64,000 bases of DNA from [Clostridium] scindens (GTDB lineage: Bacteria; Bacillota; Clostridia; Lachnospirales; Lachnospiraceae). Below are positions 43,835-52,894 of the stretch, piece by piece. The position numbers were made by a program, and so were the translations under genes. The notes below the pieces were generated by a model. It had not been told where the DNA came from. It made no database searches and saw only the letters and a list, made by a program, of their open reading frames with translations. Positions within the stretch are counted from its first letter, which is position 1. Every line of letters starts with the position of its first letter. The stretch spans positions 351,001-415,000 of the forward strand of contig NZ_CP080442.1 in the NCBI RefSeq assembly GCF_019597925.1, read 5' to 3'.

Positions 43835-44583
43835 TGATTATTGATGTTCACGGGCATCTCGGAGAAGATGTCGTATTTGACGAGCAGCAGACAGAAGAAC
43901 AGCTGCTGGACGCGTATAAGAAGAACGGCGTAGATGGAGCAATCATACAGCCATATCTGCCCAGAATCTATATGGAAGACCATGTACGGATCCATGACAG
44001 AATCTATGAGATGACAAAATGCAAAGAGAAAAGGTTCTGGGGGATGGCGTCTATCAACCCCCACTTCAGGCCAGAAGAGTATGATAAAGAGGCTGTCCGA
44101 TGCATTCGGGAACTAAAATTCGTAGGCATCAAGATTACGCCGATCGGTCATGCCTGCCATCCTTCCTCGAAAGACGCCATGCACGTCTGGGAGGTGTGCA
44201 GGGAACTGAAAGTTCCGCTTATGATCCATACAGGCGCAGGAATTCCATTTTCTGATCCTATGAGCGTGGAAAAGGCGTTGAGAAGTTTTCCTGATGTTCC
44301 ATGCATCCTTGCCCATGCAGGTTCGGAGATGCACCATCAGCAGGCAGCGTATCTTGCCGCGAAGTATGAGAATGTGTATCTGGAGCCAAGCTGGGTGGGA
44401 GTGATTGGCGTTATGAATATGATCAGGCAGGTAGGCTGTGACAAGATTATGTTCTCGTCTGATAATATATACCAGATTCCAGTGGAACTGGCAAAATACC
44501 GCTCTGTCATAAAAGAGGAAGAAGAACTTGAAAAGGTACTGTATAAAAACGCTGCCAGGGTCTATGGGCTAGACGTGGACTAA
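43834..44583 (+). CDS. Amidohydrolase-family metal-dependent hydrolase
   Basis: TIM-barrel hydrolase of 249 aa, related to the amidohydrolase-2 group of lactonases and decarboxylases. Metal ligands are visible: HGH in MIIDVHGHLGED at the N-terminus, H in PLMIHTGAG near residue 133, H in CILAHAGSEMHH near 153 and the final Asp in IMFSSDNIY near 209. It starts at the last base of the permease stop codon, so it belongs to the transport operon. In such operons these enzymes often open sugar lactones; the actual substrate is unknown. Confidence 0.82.
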   Translation: MIIDVHGHLGEDVVFDEQQTEEQLLDAYKKNGVDGAIIQPYLPRIYMEDHVRIHDRIYEMTKCKEKRFWGMASINPHFRPEEYDKEAVRCIRELKFVGIKITPIGHACHPSSKDAMHVWEVCRELKVPLMIHTGAGIPFSDPMSVEKALRSFPDVPCILAHAGSEMHHQQAAYLAAKYENVYLEPSWVGVIGVMNMIRQVGCDKIMFSSDNIYQIPVELAKYRSVIKEEEELEKVLYKNAARVYGLDVD

Positions 44584-44597
44584 AGGCAGGAACCAAA

Positions 44598-44642
44598 AAT
44601 CCGGCTATCATCCGCTCGGGGGCGTGATAGCCGGATTCTTTT
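44598..44642. terminator. Bidirectional terminator
   Basis: A 13-bp stem AATCCGGCTATCA/TGATAGCCGGATT (44598-44610 and 44625-44637) followed by CTTTT; the opposite strand also ends in a T run. It separates the converging amidohydrolase and GntR copy 2. Confidence 0.88.
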
Positions 44643-45345
44643 AATCTTGGAGCAAGTCATACCAGATATCAATCGTTTGTTTGATGCATTCCTCGATATC
44701 ATCATAGGCTTTTGATTCGATGATGTGATAGATCTGAGAGTGTGCCTTGTATACATACTCCCCATTCTGGTGCTTATGGGTATGAGAGATGGATGCACGG
44801 AAAGAATCCATGACAAAATAGTATATTCTGGACGCCAGTGCGTTGCAGCTGGCTTCGCCGAGAATATGGTGGAAGTCCATATCATTTTTCAAAATCTTTT
44901 CAGGGGCAGCGCCCTCCTGGATCAGTGCGTCCAGTTCCTTGAGATTTTCCCGCAGGGAATTACGCTGTTCCTGGTTTTCGTCATAGTGGTCGATCGCAAG
45001 GCGTACGATATCGGTTTCAAATATACGCCGGAATTCATAGAGGCTTGTGAGATCGGGGTTGGTGATGAAGTATGTAAACAGCAGGGAATCCAGCAGCTCG
45101 CTGCTGGGCGAATCGCTGACATAGGTTCCGTTTCCGACGCGTATATCAATCAGCCCAAAAGCCGAGAGGATCTTCATTGCCTCGCGCACAGAGCCGCGGC
45201 TTACGCCAAGCCCTTCGGATATCTCCAATTCATTAGGAAGTTTGTCACCCGGGAGCAGCTTCTTATCTGCCAAAAGCTGCTTGATGCTGTTTACGACAAT
45301 ATCTACAGCAGACTCTCTCTTCGTGGCTTTAAATAGATTATCCAT
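44641..45345 (-). CDS. GntR-family FCD regulator, copy 2
   Basis: Regulator of 234 aa, paralog of the protein at 38382-39092. From KRESAVDIVV through GNGTYV the two DNA-binding domains differ at only a few positions; the FCD halves share the KHYDENQ-type and THKHQ motifs but are clearly diverged. It is divergent from the transketolase genes and shares a 265-bp control region with them. The paired regulators and paired operators argue for one regulon divided into two transcription units. Confidence 0.9.
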   Translation of the reverse strand: MDNLFKATKRESAVDIVVNSIKQLLADKKLLPGDKLPNELEISEGLGVSRGSVREAMKILSAFGLIDIRVGNGTYVSDSPSSELLDSLLFTYFITNPDLTSLYEFRRIFETDIVRLAIDHYDENQEQRNSLRENLKELDALIQEGAAPEKILKNDMDFHHILGEASCNALASRIYYFVMDSFRASISHTHKHQNGEYVYKAHSQIYHIIESKAYDDIEECIKQTIDIWYDLLQD

Positions 45346-45428
45346 ATATGTAACTTCCTTTCCGTAATTTTAGGCTAGAGATAGAAAAATAAGGATGTAT
45401 TGTAAAAAAATAACAGTTTCTGTATTTC

Positions 45429-45457
45429 ATTATAACGGTGCATTAATATAACGTCAA
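45429..45457 (-). promoter_or_regulatory. Promoter of GntR copy 2
   Basis: Minus strand TTGACG (45457-45452), 17 bp, TATAAT (45434-45429). The -35 box is embedded in AACGTCAAACGATTAATTG (45450-45468), the counterpart of the motif at 39159-39177. Confidence 0.55.
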
Positions 45458-45486
45458 ACGATTAATTGCTAATTTGTCTAAAAATG

Positions 45487-45515
45487 TTGACAAAACAACA
45501 CTCATATGATATATA
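45487..45515 (+). promoter_or_regulatory. Promoter of the transketolase operon
   Basis: TTGACA (45487-45492), 17 bp, TATATA (45510-45515), directly followed by operator 2. Identical in layout to 39268-39315. Confidence 0.62.
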
Positions 45516-45534
45516 TTAAACATCAGATGTTTGA
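45516..45534 (+). promoter_or_regulatory. Palindromic operator 2 for FCD GntR regulators
   Basis: TTAAACATCAGATGTTTGA, immediately after the -10 box. A further palindrome TTGATTCAATCAA lies at 45537-45549 in the leader of the transketolase gene. Confidence 0.58.
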
Positions 45535-45610
45535 TGTTGATTCAATCAATGTTAAACAAATGGAGTATATAATTACATTTGATAATCTTGAATACGAGGA
45601 GGAATTCTTT

Positions 45611-46432
45611 ATGAATAGGGAAGAACTGAAGGCGACTGCAGACCGTCTCCGTCTGGTGGCGGTTGATATGGTCTACAGAGGAAAGGACGGACATCCGGGA
45701 CCAGCGCTGTCTATCGCGGATATTGTGGCGACATTATTCTTTGATAAGATGCGCATAGATCCAAAGAATCCCGGATGGGAAGACAGAGACCGCTTCATCC
45801 TGTCAAAAGGACATGCATGTCCGATCTATTATGCAGCCCTGTCAGAGAGAGGATATTTCGGAGAGAAGGTAGATGACTTCAGGCTCAGGGAGCTGGGCAG
45901 CAAGTTCCAGGGTCATCCGGTAATGAACAAGACGCCGGGAGTCGATATGACATCCGGATCACTGGGAAATGGAATCGCTATCGGAGCAGGGATGGCAATT
46001 GCCGGTAAATACAGAAAAAAGGATTACGATGTATTTGTGATTGCCGGAGATGGAGAACTCCAGGAGGGAATCTGCTGGGAAGGAATTAACCTTGCAGCAG
46101 CAAAGAAGCTGGATCATATGATTGTATTCGTGGACAAAAATGGATGGCAGAGCGGGGGTTCTGTGGAAGAGACGATAGGATCCAACAATATAGCAGAAAG
46201 GTTCGCTGCATTCCAGTGGCACACCCAGGAGATTGACGGCCATGATATTGATGCGATCAGAAAAGCCATTGACAATGCAAGGGCAGAAAAAGGACGGCCA
46301 AGCGTTATCGTATGCAACTGCATAAAAGGAAAGGGACTCCCATTTATGGAGAACAACAATGCATGGCACAAAGGTGTTCCTTCAGATGAGCAGTATAAAG
46401 AGGCAGTAAGAATCTTAGGAGGTGTTCAGTAA
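45611..46432 (+). CDS. Transketolase, N-terminal subunit
   Basis: Thiamine-diphosphate-binding half of a split transketolase (273 aa). The cofactor motif starts GDGELQEGICWEGINLAAAK near residue 145 and ends at the following Asn (VDKNGWQ). The N-terminal segment KDGHPGPALSIADIV and the SKGHACP motif carry the active-site histidines. The start is ATG 45611 with GAGGAGG (45597-45603); upstream codons in frame run through the operator and are not coding. It shares one base with the C-terminal subunit gene (TAATG). Two-subunit transketolases serve ordinary pentose metabolism but also specialised routes such as apulose phosphate cleavage. Confidence 0.9.
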   Translation: MNREELKATADRLRLVAVDMVYRGKDGHPGPALSIADIVATLFFDKMRIDPKNPGWEDRDRFILSKGHACPIYYAALSERGYFGEKVDDFRLRELGSKFQGHPVMNKTPGVDMTSGSLGNGIAIGAGMAIAGKYRKKDYDVFVIAGDGELQEGICWEGINLAAAKKLDHMIVFVDKNGWQSGGSVEETIGSNNIAERFAAFQWHTQEIDGHDIDAIRKAIDNARAEKGRPSVIVCNCIKGKGLPFMENNNAWHKGVPSDEQYKEAVRILGGVQ

Positions 46433-47361
46433 TGGCAGAGTTTAAAGGGACGAGAGAAGCATTCGCGCAGGCATTGATAGATCTGGCTGCCGAGAATGAC
46501 AAGATCATGTTCGTGTCACCGGACTCATTGAAAGCAATGCGTGCCACGGAGTTTGCAAAACTGCATCCGGAACAGTATGTGGAGACGGGAATCTCTGAGC
46601 AGGGAGCGGTAGACGCGGCCGCAGGGCTTGCATCAGCAGGACTGGTCCCATTCGTCGGAACCTATGCGGGATTTCTGACCATGAGGGCTTGCGAGCAGAT
46701 GAGGACCTTTGTCGCATATCCAAATCTGAATGTAAAGTTTGTTGGAATCAACTCCGGCCTGCTGGGAGGAGAAAGAGAGGGCGTGACCCATCAGTTCTAC
46801 GAGGATCTTGGCATTCTGTCCAATATCCCCAATTATACGATCCTGACGCCGGCGGACGCGGCACAGACCTACCATGCGGTAAAAATGGCGGCTAAGATTG
46901 ACGGGCCGGTCTATGTACGGGCAGGAAGCGGACGGGAGCCGGATGTCTATGATAAAGAGACGCCTTTTGGCGAGGAAGGAATCCGGATATTGAAAGAATA
47001 TGGGAATGACGCGCTTCTTCTATCCAGCGGATTCGTGCTTGACCGCGTGCTCCTGGCGGCGGAACTGCTGAAAAGCCAGGGAATCAACGTGACGGTAGGA
47101 GATGTAAATATATTATATGGAAAGAACCCTTCCAAGATATTAGAAGCCATAGCAGGAGCCAGGAAGATCGTAACAGTGGAAGACCACAATGTAAATGGCG
47201 GGCTGGGGGCCTATATCAGCCGGCTGACAGCGGAAAACGATCCCAAGATCGTTAAGAGGATCGGCCTTTCTACTTTTGGAGAGTCAGGGCCAGCCAAGGA
47301 ATTGGCAGACGCTTATGGGTTTGCGCCCGAAGATATCGCAAAGACGGTGGCGCAGTTGTAA
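46432..47361 (+). CDS. Transketolase, C-terminal subunit
   Basis: Pyrimidine-binding and C-terminal half of the split transketolase (309 aa). The PYR domain covers about 1-170, with the glutamate in YVETGISEQGAVDAAAGLA near residue 50 that activates the cofactor, and HQFYEDLGILSNIPNYTILTP near 116. The remaining residues form the C-terminal transketolase domain (VTVEDHNVNGGLGAYI). A GGAGGTG binding site lies within the end of the partner gene. Gene order N then C and direct coupling give equal subunit amounts. Confidence 0.9.
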   Translation: MAEFKGTREAFAQALIDLAAENDKIMFVSPDSLKAMRATEFAKLHPEQYVETGISEQGAVDAAAGLASAGLVPFVGTYAGFLTMRACEQMRTFVAYPNLNVKFVGINSGLLGGEREGVTHQFYEDLGILSNIPNYTILTPADAAQTYHAVKMAAKIDGPVYVRAGSGREPDVYDKETPFGEEGIRILKEYGNDALLLSSGFVLDRVLLAAELLKSQGINVTVGDVNILYGKNPSKILEAIAGARKIVTVEDHNVNGGLGAYISRLTAENDPKIVKRIGLSTFGESGPAKELADAYGFAPEDIAKTVAQL

Positions 47362-47393
47362 TAACTTGGAACTAGGGAAAAGAGGTAGAAAAG

Positions 47394-48257
47394 ATGAGCA
47401 AAATCGTAGTAAGTGTAATTGGAGCAGGCGGAAAGATGGGGGCAAGAACTAGTAATAACCTTGCCAAGAAGCCAGATGAGTTTGAACTGCTTATGGCAGA
47501 GGCGTCTGAAGCCGGAATAAAAAGTATCAAAGAGCGGGGATTTGAGCCGGTACCGGTAGAGGTGGCGCTGGCGAAGTCGGATGTAGTGGTATTTGCGGTT
47601 CCGGATACGTTGATCGGGAAACTGTCGGCGGAGTATGTTCCTCAGCTGAAGGCAGGAACCGGCTTCATTATTCTGGATCCTGCGGCAGCAGTTGCCAGGG
47701 AACTGACATTACGGGATGACTGTACGTTCGCCGTGGCGCATCCTTGTCATCCATCTTATTTTATCGACCAGGATACCTATGAGGCGCGCCAGGACAGGTT
47801 CGGCGGCTGCGGCGGCAGGCAGGACATCGTAATGTCCAAGATCCAGGGAGATGACGAGCGCTTTGCGCAGTGCGTGGAAGTGGCGAAGCAGATGTATGCC
47901 CCGGTAGAGCATGCATATGTAATGTCATCCGAGCAGATCGCGTTCCTGGAACCAACGCTGGTTGAACTTCTGGGGGCGACGTGCCTGTATGCCATGGCAG
48001 AGACGGTAGAGGAGGCTGTGAAAAGGGGAATCCCAAAAGAAGCGGCAGTCTCTTTCCTGACAGGACATATCTATAACCTGTCCGCCAATTTCCTTGGCTA
48101 CATACCGGGAAATCCTCCGGTGTCTGATGCGTGCAAGGTTGCCATCGGTCTGGGAAACAGGCTGGTAATGCGTGAGGACTGGAAGCAGATTTGGAAGGAT
48201 GATGTGCTTGACAAGGTGATCGCAACCATGCTTCATCCTGAGAATCCACAGATATAA
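47394..48257 (+). CDS. NAD(P)-dependent dehydrogenase of the PGDH_C / ApnO-like family
   Basis: A 287-aa protein with an N-terminal Rossmann motif VSVIGAGGKMGARTSNNL and a C-terminal helical domain resembling that of D-apionate oxidoisomerase (ApnO) and related proteins labelled 'phosphogluconate dehydrogenase C-terminal'. Conserved-looking stretches are AVAHPCHPSYFID near residue 107, RFGGCGGRQDIVMSKIQG near 132 and SEQIAFLEPTLVELLGATC near 183. ApnO acts on a branched sugar acid, so such an acid is a candidate substrate here, but close relatives of other specificity exist. It follows the transketolase pair by 32 bases. Confidence 0.68.
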   Translation: MSKIVVSVIGAGGKMGARTSNNLAKKPDEFELLMAEASEAGIKSIKERGFEPVPVEVALAKSDVVVFAVPDTLIGKLSAEYVPQLKAGTGFIILDPAAAVARELTLRDDCTFAVAHPCHPSYFIDQDTYEARQDRFGGCGGRQDIVMSKIQGDDERFAQCVEVAKQMYAPVEHAYVMSSEQIAFLEPTLVELLGATCLYAMAETVEEAVKRGIPKEAAVSFLTGHIYNLSANFLGYIPGNPPVSDACKVAIGLGNRLVMREDWKQIWKDDVLDKVIATMLHPENPQI

Positions 48258-48270
48258 GGGGGAAAACAAT

Positions 48271-49239
48271 ATGAAGATCGTAGTGTTAGATGGCTATACG
48301 CTGAATCCGGGAGACTTGGACTGGAAAGGGCTTGAGGAATTCGGGGAATGCAAGATATATGACAGGACTCCGATCCAGGACACCCAGGAAATAATCAGAA
48401 GAATCGGGGACGCGCAGGCAGTGTTTACAAATAAGACGCCTCTGCCCAGAGAAGTGTTTGAAACTTGCGGGAATATAGAATTTGTCGGCGTTCTGGCAAC
48501 GGGATATAATGTGGTGGACATCGAGGCGGCAAAGGAAAGAAATATCCCGGTTTCCAATATTCCTACCTATGGAACTGCTGCAGTGGGACAATTCGCGATC
48601 GCGCTTCTGCTGGAGATATGCCATCATATCGGCTATCACAGCAAGGCAGTGCGGGAAGGAAAATGGGCCCGGAATCCGGACTGGTGCTTCTGGGACTATC
48701 CTCTGATCGAACTGGATCAAAAAACAATGGGAATTATCGGTTATGGCAGAATCGGGCAGTCTACGGGAAGGATCGCGCAGGCGCTGGGAATGCGCGTGCT
48801 GGCATATGATTCCTGCCAGAACCCGGAACTGGTATCCGATACCTGCCGATATGCCGCTTTGGATGAACTGCTGGAATGTTCCGACGTTATCGCGCTGCAT
48901 TGCCCGCTGTTCCCAGAGACTGAGAAGATTATCAATAAAGATACGATTGCCAAGATGAAGGACGGCGTGATCATCCTGAACAACTCCAGAGGACCGCTGA
49001 TTGAAGAGCAGGATCTGGCGGACGCGTTGAAGAGCGGAAAAGTAGCGGCAGCCGGACTGGATGTGGTGTCCTCTGAGCCGATCAAAGAGGATAATCCATT
49101 GCTTCAGGCGCCAAACTGCCTGATAACGCCGCATATCTCATGGGCTCCGAAAGAATCAAGGCAGAGGCTGATGGATATAGCAGTCGGAAACCTGCGGGCA
49201 TTCCTTGCAGGAGCGCCAGAGCATGTAGTAAATAAATAG
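48271..49239 (+). CDS. D-isomer-specific 2-hydroxyacid dehydrogenase
   Basis: NAD-dependent dehydrogenase (322 aa) of the glycerate/phosphoglycerate dehydrogenase group. The cofactor motif is TMGIIGYGRIGQSTGRIAQ near residue 150. The catalytic arginine lies in NNSRGPLIEE near 240, the glutamate in SSEPIKEDNP near 268 and the histidine in ITPHISWAPKESRQR near 289. It is the last gene of the unit starting at 45611 and probably reduces a 2-keto acid formed upstream or interconverts hydroxypyruvate and glycerate. AGGGGGA precedes the ATG. Confidence 0.88.
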   Translation: MKIVVLDGYTLNPGDLDWKGLEEFGECKIYDRTPIQDTQEIIRRIGDAQAVFTNKTPLPREVFETCGNIEFVGVLATGYNVVDIEAAKERNIPVSNIPTYGTAAVGQFAIALLLEICHHIGYHSKAVREGKWARNPDWCFWDYPLIELDQKTMGIIGYGRIGQSTGRIAQALGMRVLAYDSCQNPELVSDTCRYAALDELLECSDVIALHCPLFPETEKIINKDTIAKMKDGVIILNNSRGPLIEEQDLADALKSGKVAAAGLDVVSSEPIKEDNPLLQAPNCLITPHISWAPKESRQRLMDIAVGNLRAFLAGAPEHVVNK

Positions 49240-49280
49240 CGTAGTTTTATTCACAATGCCATGATGAATTTAAACTAAAG

Positions 49281-49319
49281 GCGAATCCCTTCCGGCACAG
49301 TCTGCCGGGAGGGATTCGC
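49281..49319. other. Strong hairpin after the hydroxyacid dehydrogenase
   Basis: GCGAATCCC and GGGATTCGC arms with inner CCGGC/GCCGG pairs (49281-49319). No T tract follows on either strand beyond a short T-rich run on the minus strand, so it may be an end-protecting or weak terminator structure. Confidence 0.5.
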
Positions 49320-49417
49320 GTGTAAGAAAAAGGAACTTCCCCAAAACAAGGTTTTTTGGTATAGTATAAAGATACAGGACAGTCAACGATGTTTACAGAT
49401 AGAAAGTGGGAAGGGAT

Positions 49418-52400
49418 ATGAGTTTTGCACATCTTCACGTCCATACAGAGTATAGTCTGCTGGACGGTTCCAACAAAATAAAAGAATGTGTTTCCAGAGT
49501 TAAGGAACTGGGAATGGACAGCGTAGCGATCACGGATCATGGCGTCATGTTCGGCGTTATTGATTTTTACAGGGCTGCCAAGGCCGTCGGCATCAAGCCG
49601 ATCCTGGGCTGCGAGGTCTATGTGGCGCCAGGCTCCAGGTTTGATAAAGAAGCAGTGGGAAGCGGGGACGACAGGTATTACCATCTGGTTCTTCTTGCGG
49701 AGAATGATCTGGGCTATCACAATCTGATGAAGATCGTATCCCGGGGATTTACCGAGGGATATTATTATAAGCCTCGTGTGGATATGGAGATCCTGAAGGA
49801 GTTCCACGAAGGCATCATTGCCCTCAGCGCCTGCCTCGCGGGAGAGGTGCAGAAGAATATTGTCCGCGGGATGTATGAAGAGGGAAAGGCAGCAGCATTA
49901 AGATACCAGGAGATATTCGGGGAAGGAAATTTCTTCCTGGAATTGCAGGACCACGGGATCCAGGAACAAAAACTGGTGAACCAGTCGCTGCTTAGGATGG
50001 CAAAGGAGACGCAGATTGGACTGGTGGCCACCAATGACGTCCACTATACTTACGCGGAGGATGAGAAGGCCCATGATATCCTCCTGTGCATCCAGACCGG
50101 CAAGAAGGTGGCGGATGAAGACCGCATGCGTTATGAGGGCGGCCAGTACTACATCAAGTCGGAAGAAGAGATGAAAACACTCTTCCCTTATGCCCTGGAG
50201 GCTCTTGAGAATACGCAGAAGATTGCGGACCGCTGCAATGTAGAGATCGAATTCGGCGTGACCAAGCTGCCGAAATACGATGTCCCGGAAGGCTATACTT
50301 CCTGGGAATATCTGAATAAATTATGCTACGACGGATTAAAGGAGCGTTATCCGGACGGGGAAGAATCCTTAAAGGAGCGGCTGGAGTACGAATTATCCGT
50401 AATCAAGTCCATGGGATATGTGGATTATTTCCTGATCGTGTGGGACTTTATCAAATATGCCAGGGACCATGATATCATGGTGGGTCCGGGAAGAGGGTCG
50501 GCGGCGGGCAGCATCGTGTCGTATACCCTTGGAATTACCAGTATCGACCCTATCAAGTACCAGCTGCTGTTTGAGCGTTTCCTGAACCCGGAACGCGTAT
50601 CCATGCCCGATATTGACGTGGACTTCTGCTTCGAGCGCAGGCAGGAGGTCATCGACTATGTAGTGGAGAAATATGGATCCGACCGGGTGGTGCAGATCGT
50701 CACCTTTGGTACGATGGCTGCCAGAGGCGTTATAAGGGACGTAGGAAGGGTTATGGACCTGCCTTATGCATTCGTGGACGGTATTGCGAAAATGGTGCCT
50801 ACAGAGTTGAATATTACGCTTGAGCGGGCATTGACGGTTAACCCGGAATTCAAAAGAATGTACCAGGAGGACGAGCAGGTCAGGGAATTGATTGATATGT
50901 CCAAGAGGCTGGAAGGACTTCCCAGGCATACATCCATGCATGCGGCCGGAGTAGTCATCAGCCAGAAGGCGATCGATGAGTATGTGCCCCTGTCTTTGGG
51001 ATCTGACGGCTCTGTCACCACCCAGTTTACCATGACTACGCTGGAAGAACTGGGGCTGCTTAAGATGGACTTCCTGGGGCTACGGACACTGACCGTGATC
51101 CAGGACGCGGTCAAGCTGGCAAGCCACTCCTCTGGCAAAGACATTAATATGGAACAGATCGACTATAATGATAAGGCAGTGCTGGACTCCATAGGAACGG
51201 GGCGTACGGATGGCATATTCCAGCTGGAAAGCGGCGGGATGAAGAGTTTCATGAAGGAGCTAAAGCCACAGAACCTGGAGGATATCATTGCCGGCATCTC
51301 CTTATACCGTCCGGGCCCGATGGATTTCATACCGCAGTATATCAAGGGAAAGAACCATACGGATAACATCACTTATGACTGCCCTCAGCTTGAGCCGATC
51401 CTTGCCCCTACCTATGGCTGCATCGTCTACCAGGAGCAGGTCATGCAGATTGTGCGGGATCTGGCAGGATACACGCTGGGACGAAGCGACCTGCTGCGGC
51501 GTGCCATGTCCAAGAAAAAAGGCGATGTCATGAAGAAGGAGCGCCAGAGCTTCGTGTACGGCAATGAGGCCGAGGGGGTTCCCGGCTGCATCGCCAATGG
51601 AATTGATGAAAAGACGGCCAATAAGATCTATGATGAGATGATTGATTTCGCCAAATATGCTTTTAATAAATCCCATGCGGCCGCCTATGCGGTGGTATCC
51701 TATCAGACGGCATGGCTGAAGTATTACTATCCGGTGGAGTTCATGGCGGCCCTTATGACATCCGTCATTGAAAATCCGGGGAAAGTATCAGAATATATCT
51801 ATACCTGCCGCCAGATGGGAATTGAGATCCTGCCCCCGGACATTAACAAGGGAGAGGGGAGCTTCTCCGTAGATAACGGCAATATCCGCTATGGACTGGC
51901 GGCCATCAAGAGCATCGGCAAGCCGGTCATCCAGGCGATATTGACAGAACGGGAGGCCAGAGGGGAATTCAAGAATATGAAGGATTTCATCGAACGTCTC
52001 TCTGGTAAAGAAGTCAACAAGCGTACGATCGAAAGTTTTATCAAGTCAGGCGCATTTGACAGCCTGGGCGGGACCAGGAAGCAGTTTATGGTCATCTACG
52101 TGCAGATTCTGGATCAGGTCAACCAGGAAAGAAAATATTCCATGACCGGACAGATGTCTCTGTTCGATATGGTGGATGAGAATCAGAAGGCAGAGTTTGA
52201 CATTCCACTTCCGGATGTGGGAGAGTACGAGAAGGAAACGAAGCTGGCATTTGAAAAAGAAGTGCTGGGCGTGTATCTTAGCGGCCATCCCATGGAAGAA
52301 TATGAAGAGAAGTGGCGAAAGAGCATATCCAAGACCACCCTGGATTTCCAGCTGGTAGAAGATACCGGGCACACCAAGGTTTTAGACGGCGCCAGGGAAA

Positions 52401-52894
52401 TTATTGGAGGAATGATCACCGACAAGACCATCAAATATACGAAGAATAATAAAGTAATGGCATTCGTGACCTTGGAAGACATGCTGGGATCGGTCGAAGT
52501 GGTGGTGTTTCCAAAGGATTATGAGAAAAATCAGCAGTACCTGAATGAGGACAGCAAAGTATTCATAAAGGGGAGGGTATCCGAGGAAGACGATGCCCCC
52601 AGCAAGCTGATCTGCGAGTCGGTGATTCCCTTTGAGCAGACGAAGCGGGAATTATGGCTTCAGTATGGCAGTAAAGAAGAATATCTGGCGGAAGAGGCAC
52701 AGCTTCTGGAACTGATCAAGGACTCTGACGGACAGGATGCGGTGGTCATCTACTGCCGGAAAGAGAAGGCGGTAAAACGGCTCGGGGCCGGCCGGAGCGT
52801 AAGCGCGGATGCCCGTCTGTTAAGCAGATTGACGAATTATCTGGGGGAATCTTGTGTAAAAGTTATAGAAAAACCCATTGAAAACATTCGTTAA
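49418..52894 (+). CDS. dnaE: DNA polymerase III alpha subunit DnaE
   Basis: Replicative polymerase subunit of the DnaE type (1158 aa). The PHP domain opens with FAHLHVHTEYSLLDG. The polymerase aspartates sit in SMPDIDVDFCFERR, and GPGRGSAAGSIVSYTLGI precedes it. HTSMHAAGVVI and the FNKSHAAAYAVVSYQTAWLKYYYP block follow, then a helix-hairpin-helix region, an OB fold near residues 970-1060 and a C-terminal tail. The start is ATG 49418, after GGGAAGGG; the in-frame GTG at 49406 overlaps that site. Bacteria of this group also carry PolC, not seen here. Confidence 0.96.
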   Translation: MSFAHLHVHTEYSLLDGSNKIKECVSRVKELGMDSVAITDHGVMFGVIDFYRAAKAVGIKPILGCEVYVAPGSRFDKEAVGSGDDRYYHLVLLAENDLGYHNLMKIVSRGFTEGYYYKPRVDMEILKEFHEGIIALSACLAGEVQKNIVRGMYEEGKAAALRYQEIFGEGNFFLELQDHGIQEQKLVNQSLLRMAKETQIGLVATNDVHYTYAEDEKAHDILLCIQTGKKVADEDRMRYEGGQYYIKSEEEMKTLFPYALEALENTQKIADRCNVEIEFGVTKLPKYDVPEGYTSWEYLNKLCYDGLKERYPDGEESLKERLEYELSVIKSMGYVDYFLIVWDFIKYARDHDIMVGPGRGSAAGSIVSYTLGITSIDPIKYQLLFERFLNPERVSMPDIDVDFCFERRQEVIDYVVEKYGSDRVVQIVTFGTMAARGVIRDVGRVMDLPYAFVDGIAKMVPTELNITLERALTVNPEFKRMYQEDEQVRELIDMSKRLEGLPRHTSMHAAGVVISQKAIDEYVPLSLGSDGSVTTQFTMTTLEELGLLKMDFLGLRTLTVIQDAVKLASHSSGKDINMEQIDYNDKAVLDSIGTGRTDGIFQLESGGMKSFMKELKPQNLEDIIAGISLYRPGPMDFIPQYIKGKNHTDNITYDCPQLEPILAPTYGCIVYQEQVMQIVRDLAGYTLGRSDLLRRAMSKKKGDVMKKERQSFVYGNEAEGVPGCIANGIDEKTANKIYDEMIDFAKYAFNKSHAAAYAVVSYQTAWLKYYYPVEFMAALMTSVIENPGKVSEYIYTCRQMGIEILPPDINKGEGSFSVDNGNIRYGLAAIKSIGKPVIQAILTEREARGEFKNMKDFIERLSGKEVNKRTIESFIKSGAFDSLGGTRKQFMVIYVQILDQVNQERKYSMTGQMSLFDMVDENQKAEFDIPLPDVGEYEKETKLAFEKEVLGVYLSGHPMEEYEEKWRKSISKTTLDFQLVEDTGHTKVLDGAREIIGGMITDKTIKYTKNNKVMAFVTLEDMLGSVEVVVFPKDYEKNQQYLNEDSKVFIKGRVSEEDDAPSKLICESVIPFEQTKRELWLQYGSKEEYLAEEAQLLELIKDSDGQDAVVIYCRKEKAVKRLGAGRSVSADARLLSRLTNYLGESCVKVIEKPIENIR

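Noticed and set aside
45506..45610. An N-terminal extension of the transketolase subunit
   Set aside because: It would run through the operator palindrome and has no binding site, while ATG 45611 has GAGGAGG and begins at the normal family N-terminus.
49281..49319. Intrinsic terminator call for this hairpin
   Set aside because: No T tract follows on the plus strand, so it is listed only as a hairpin.
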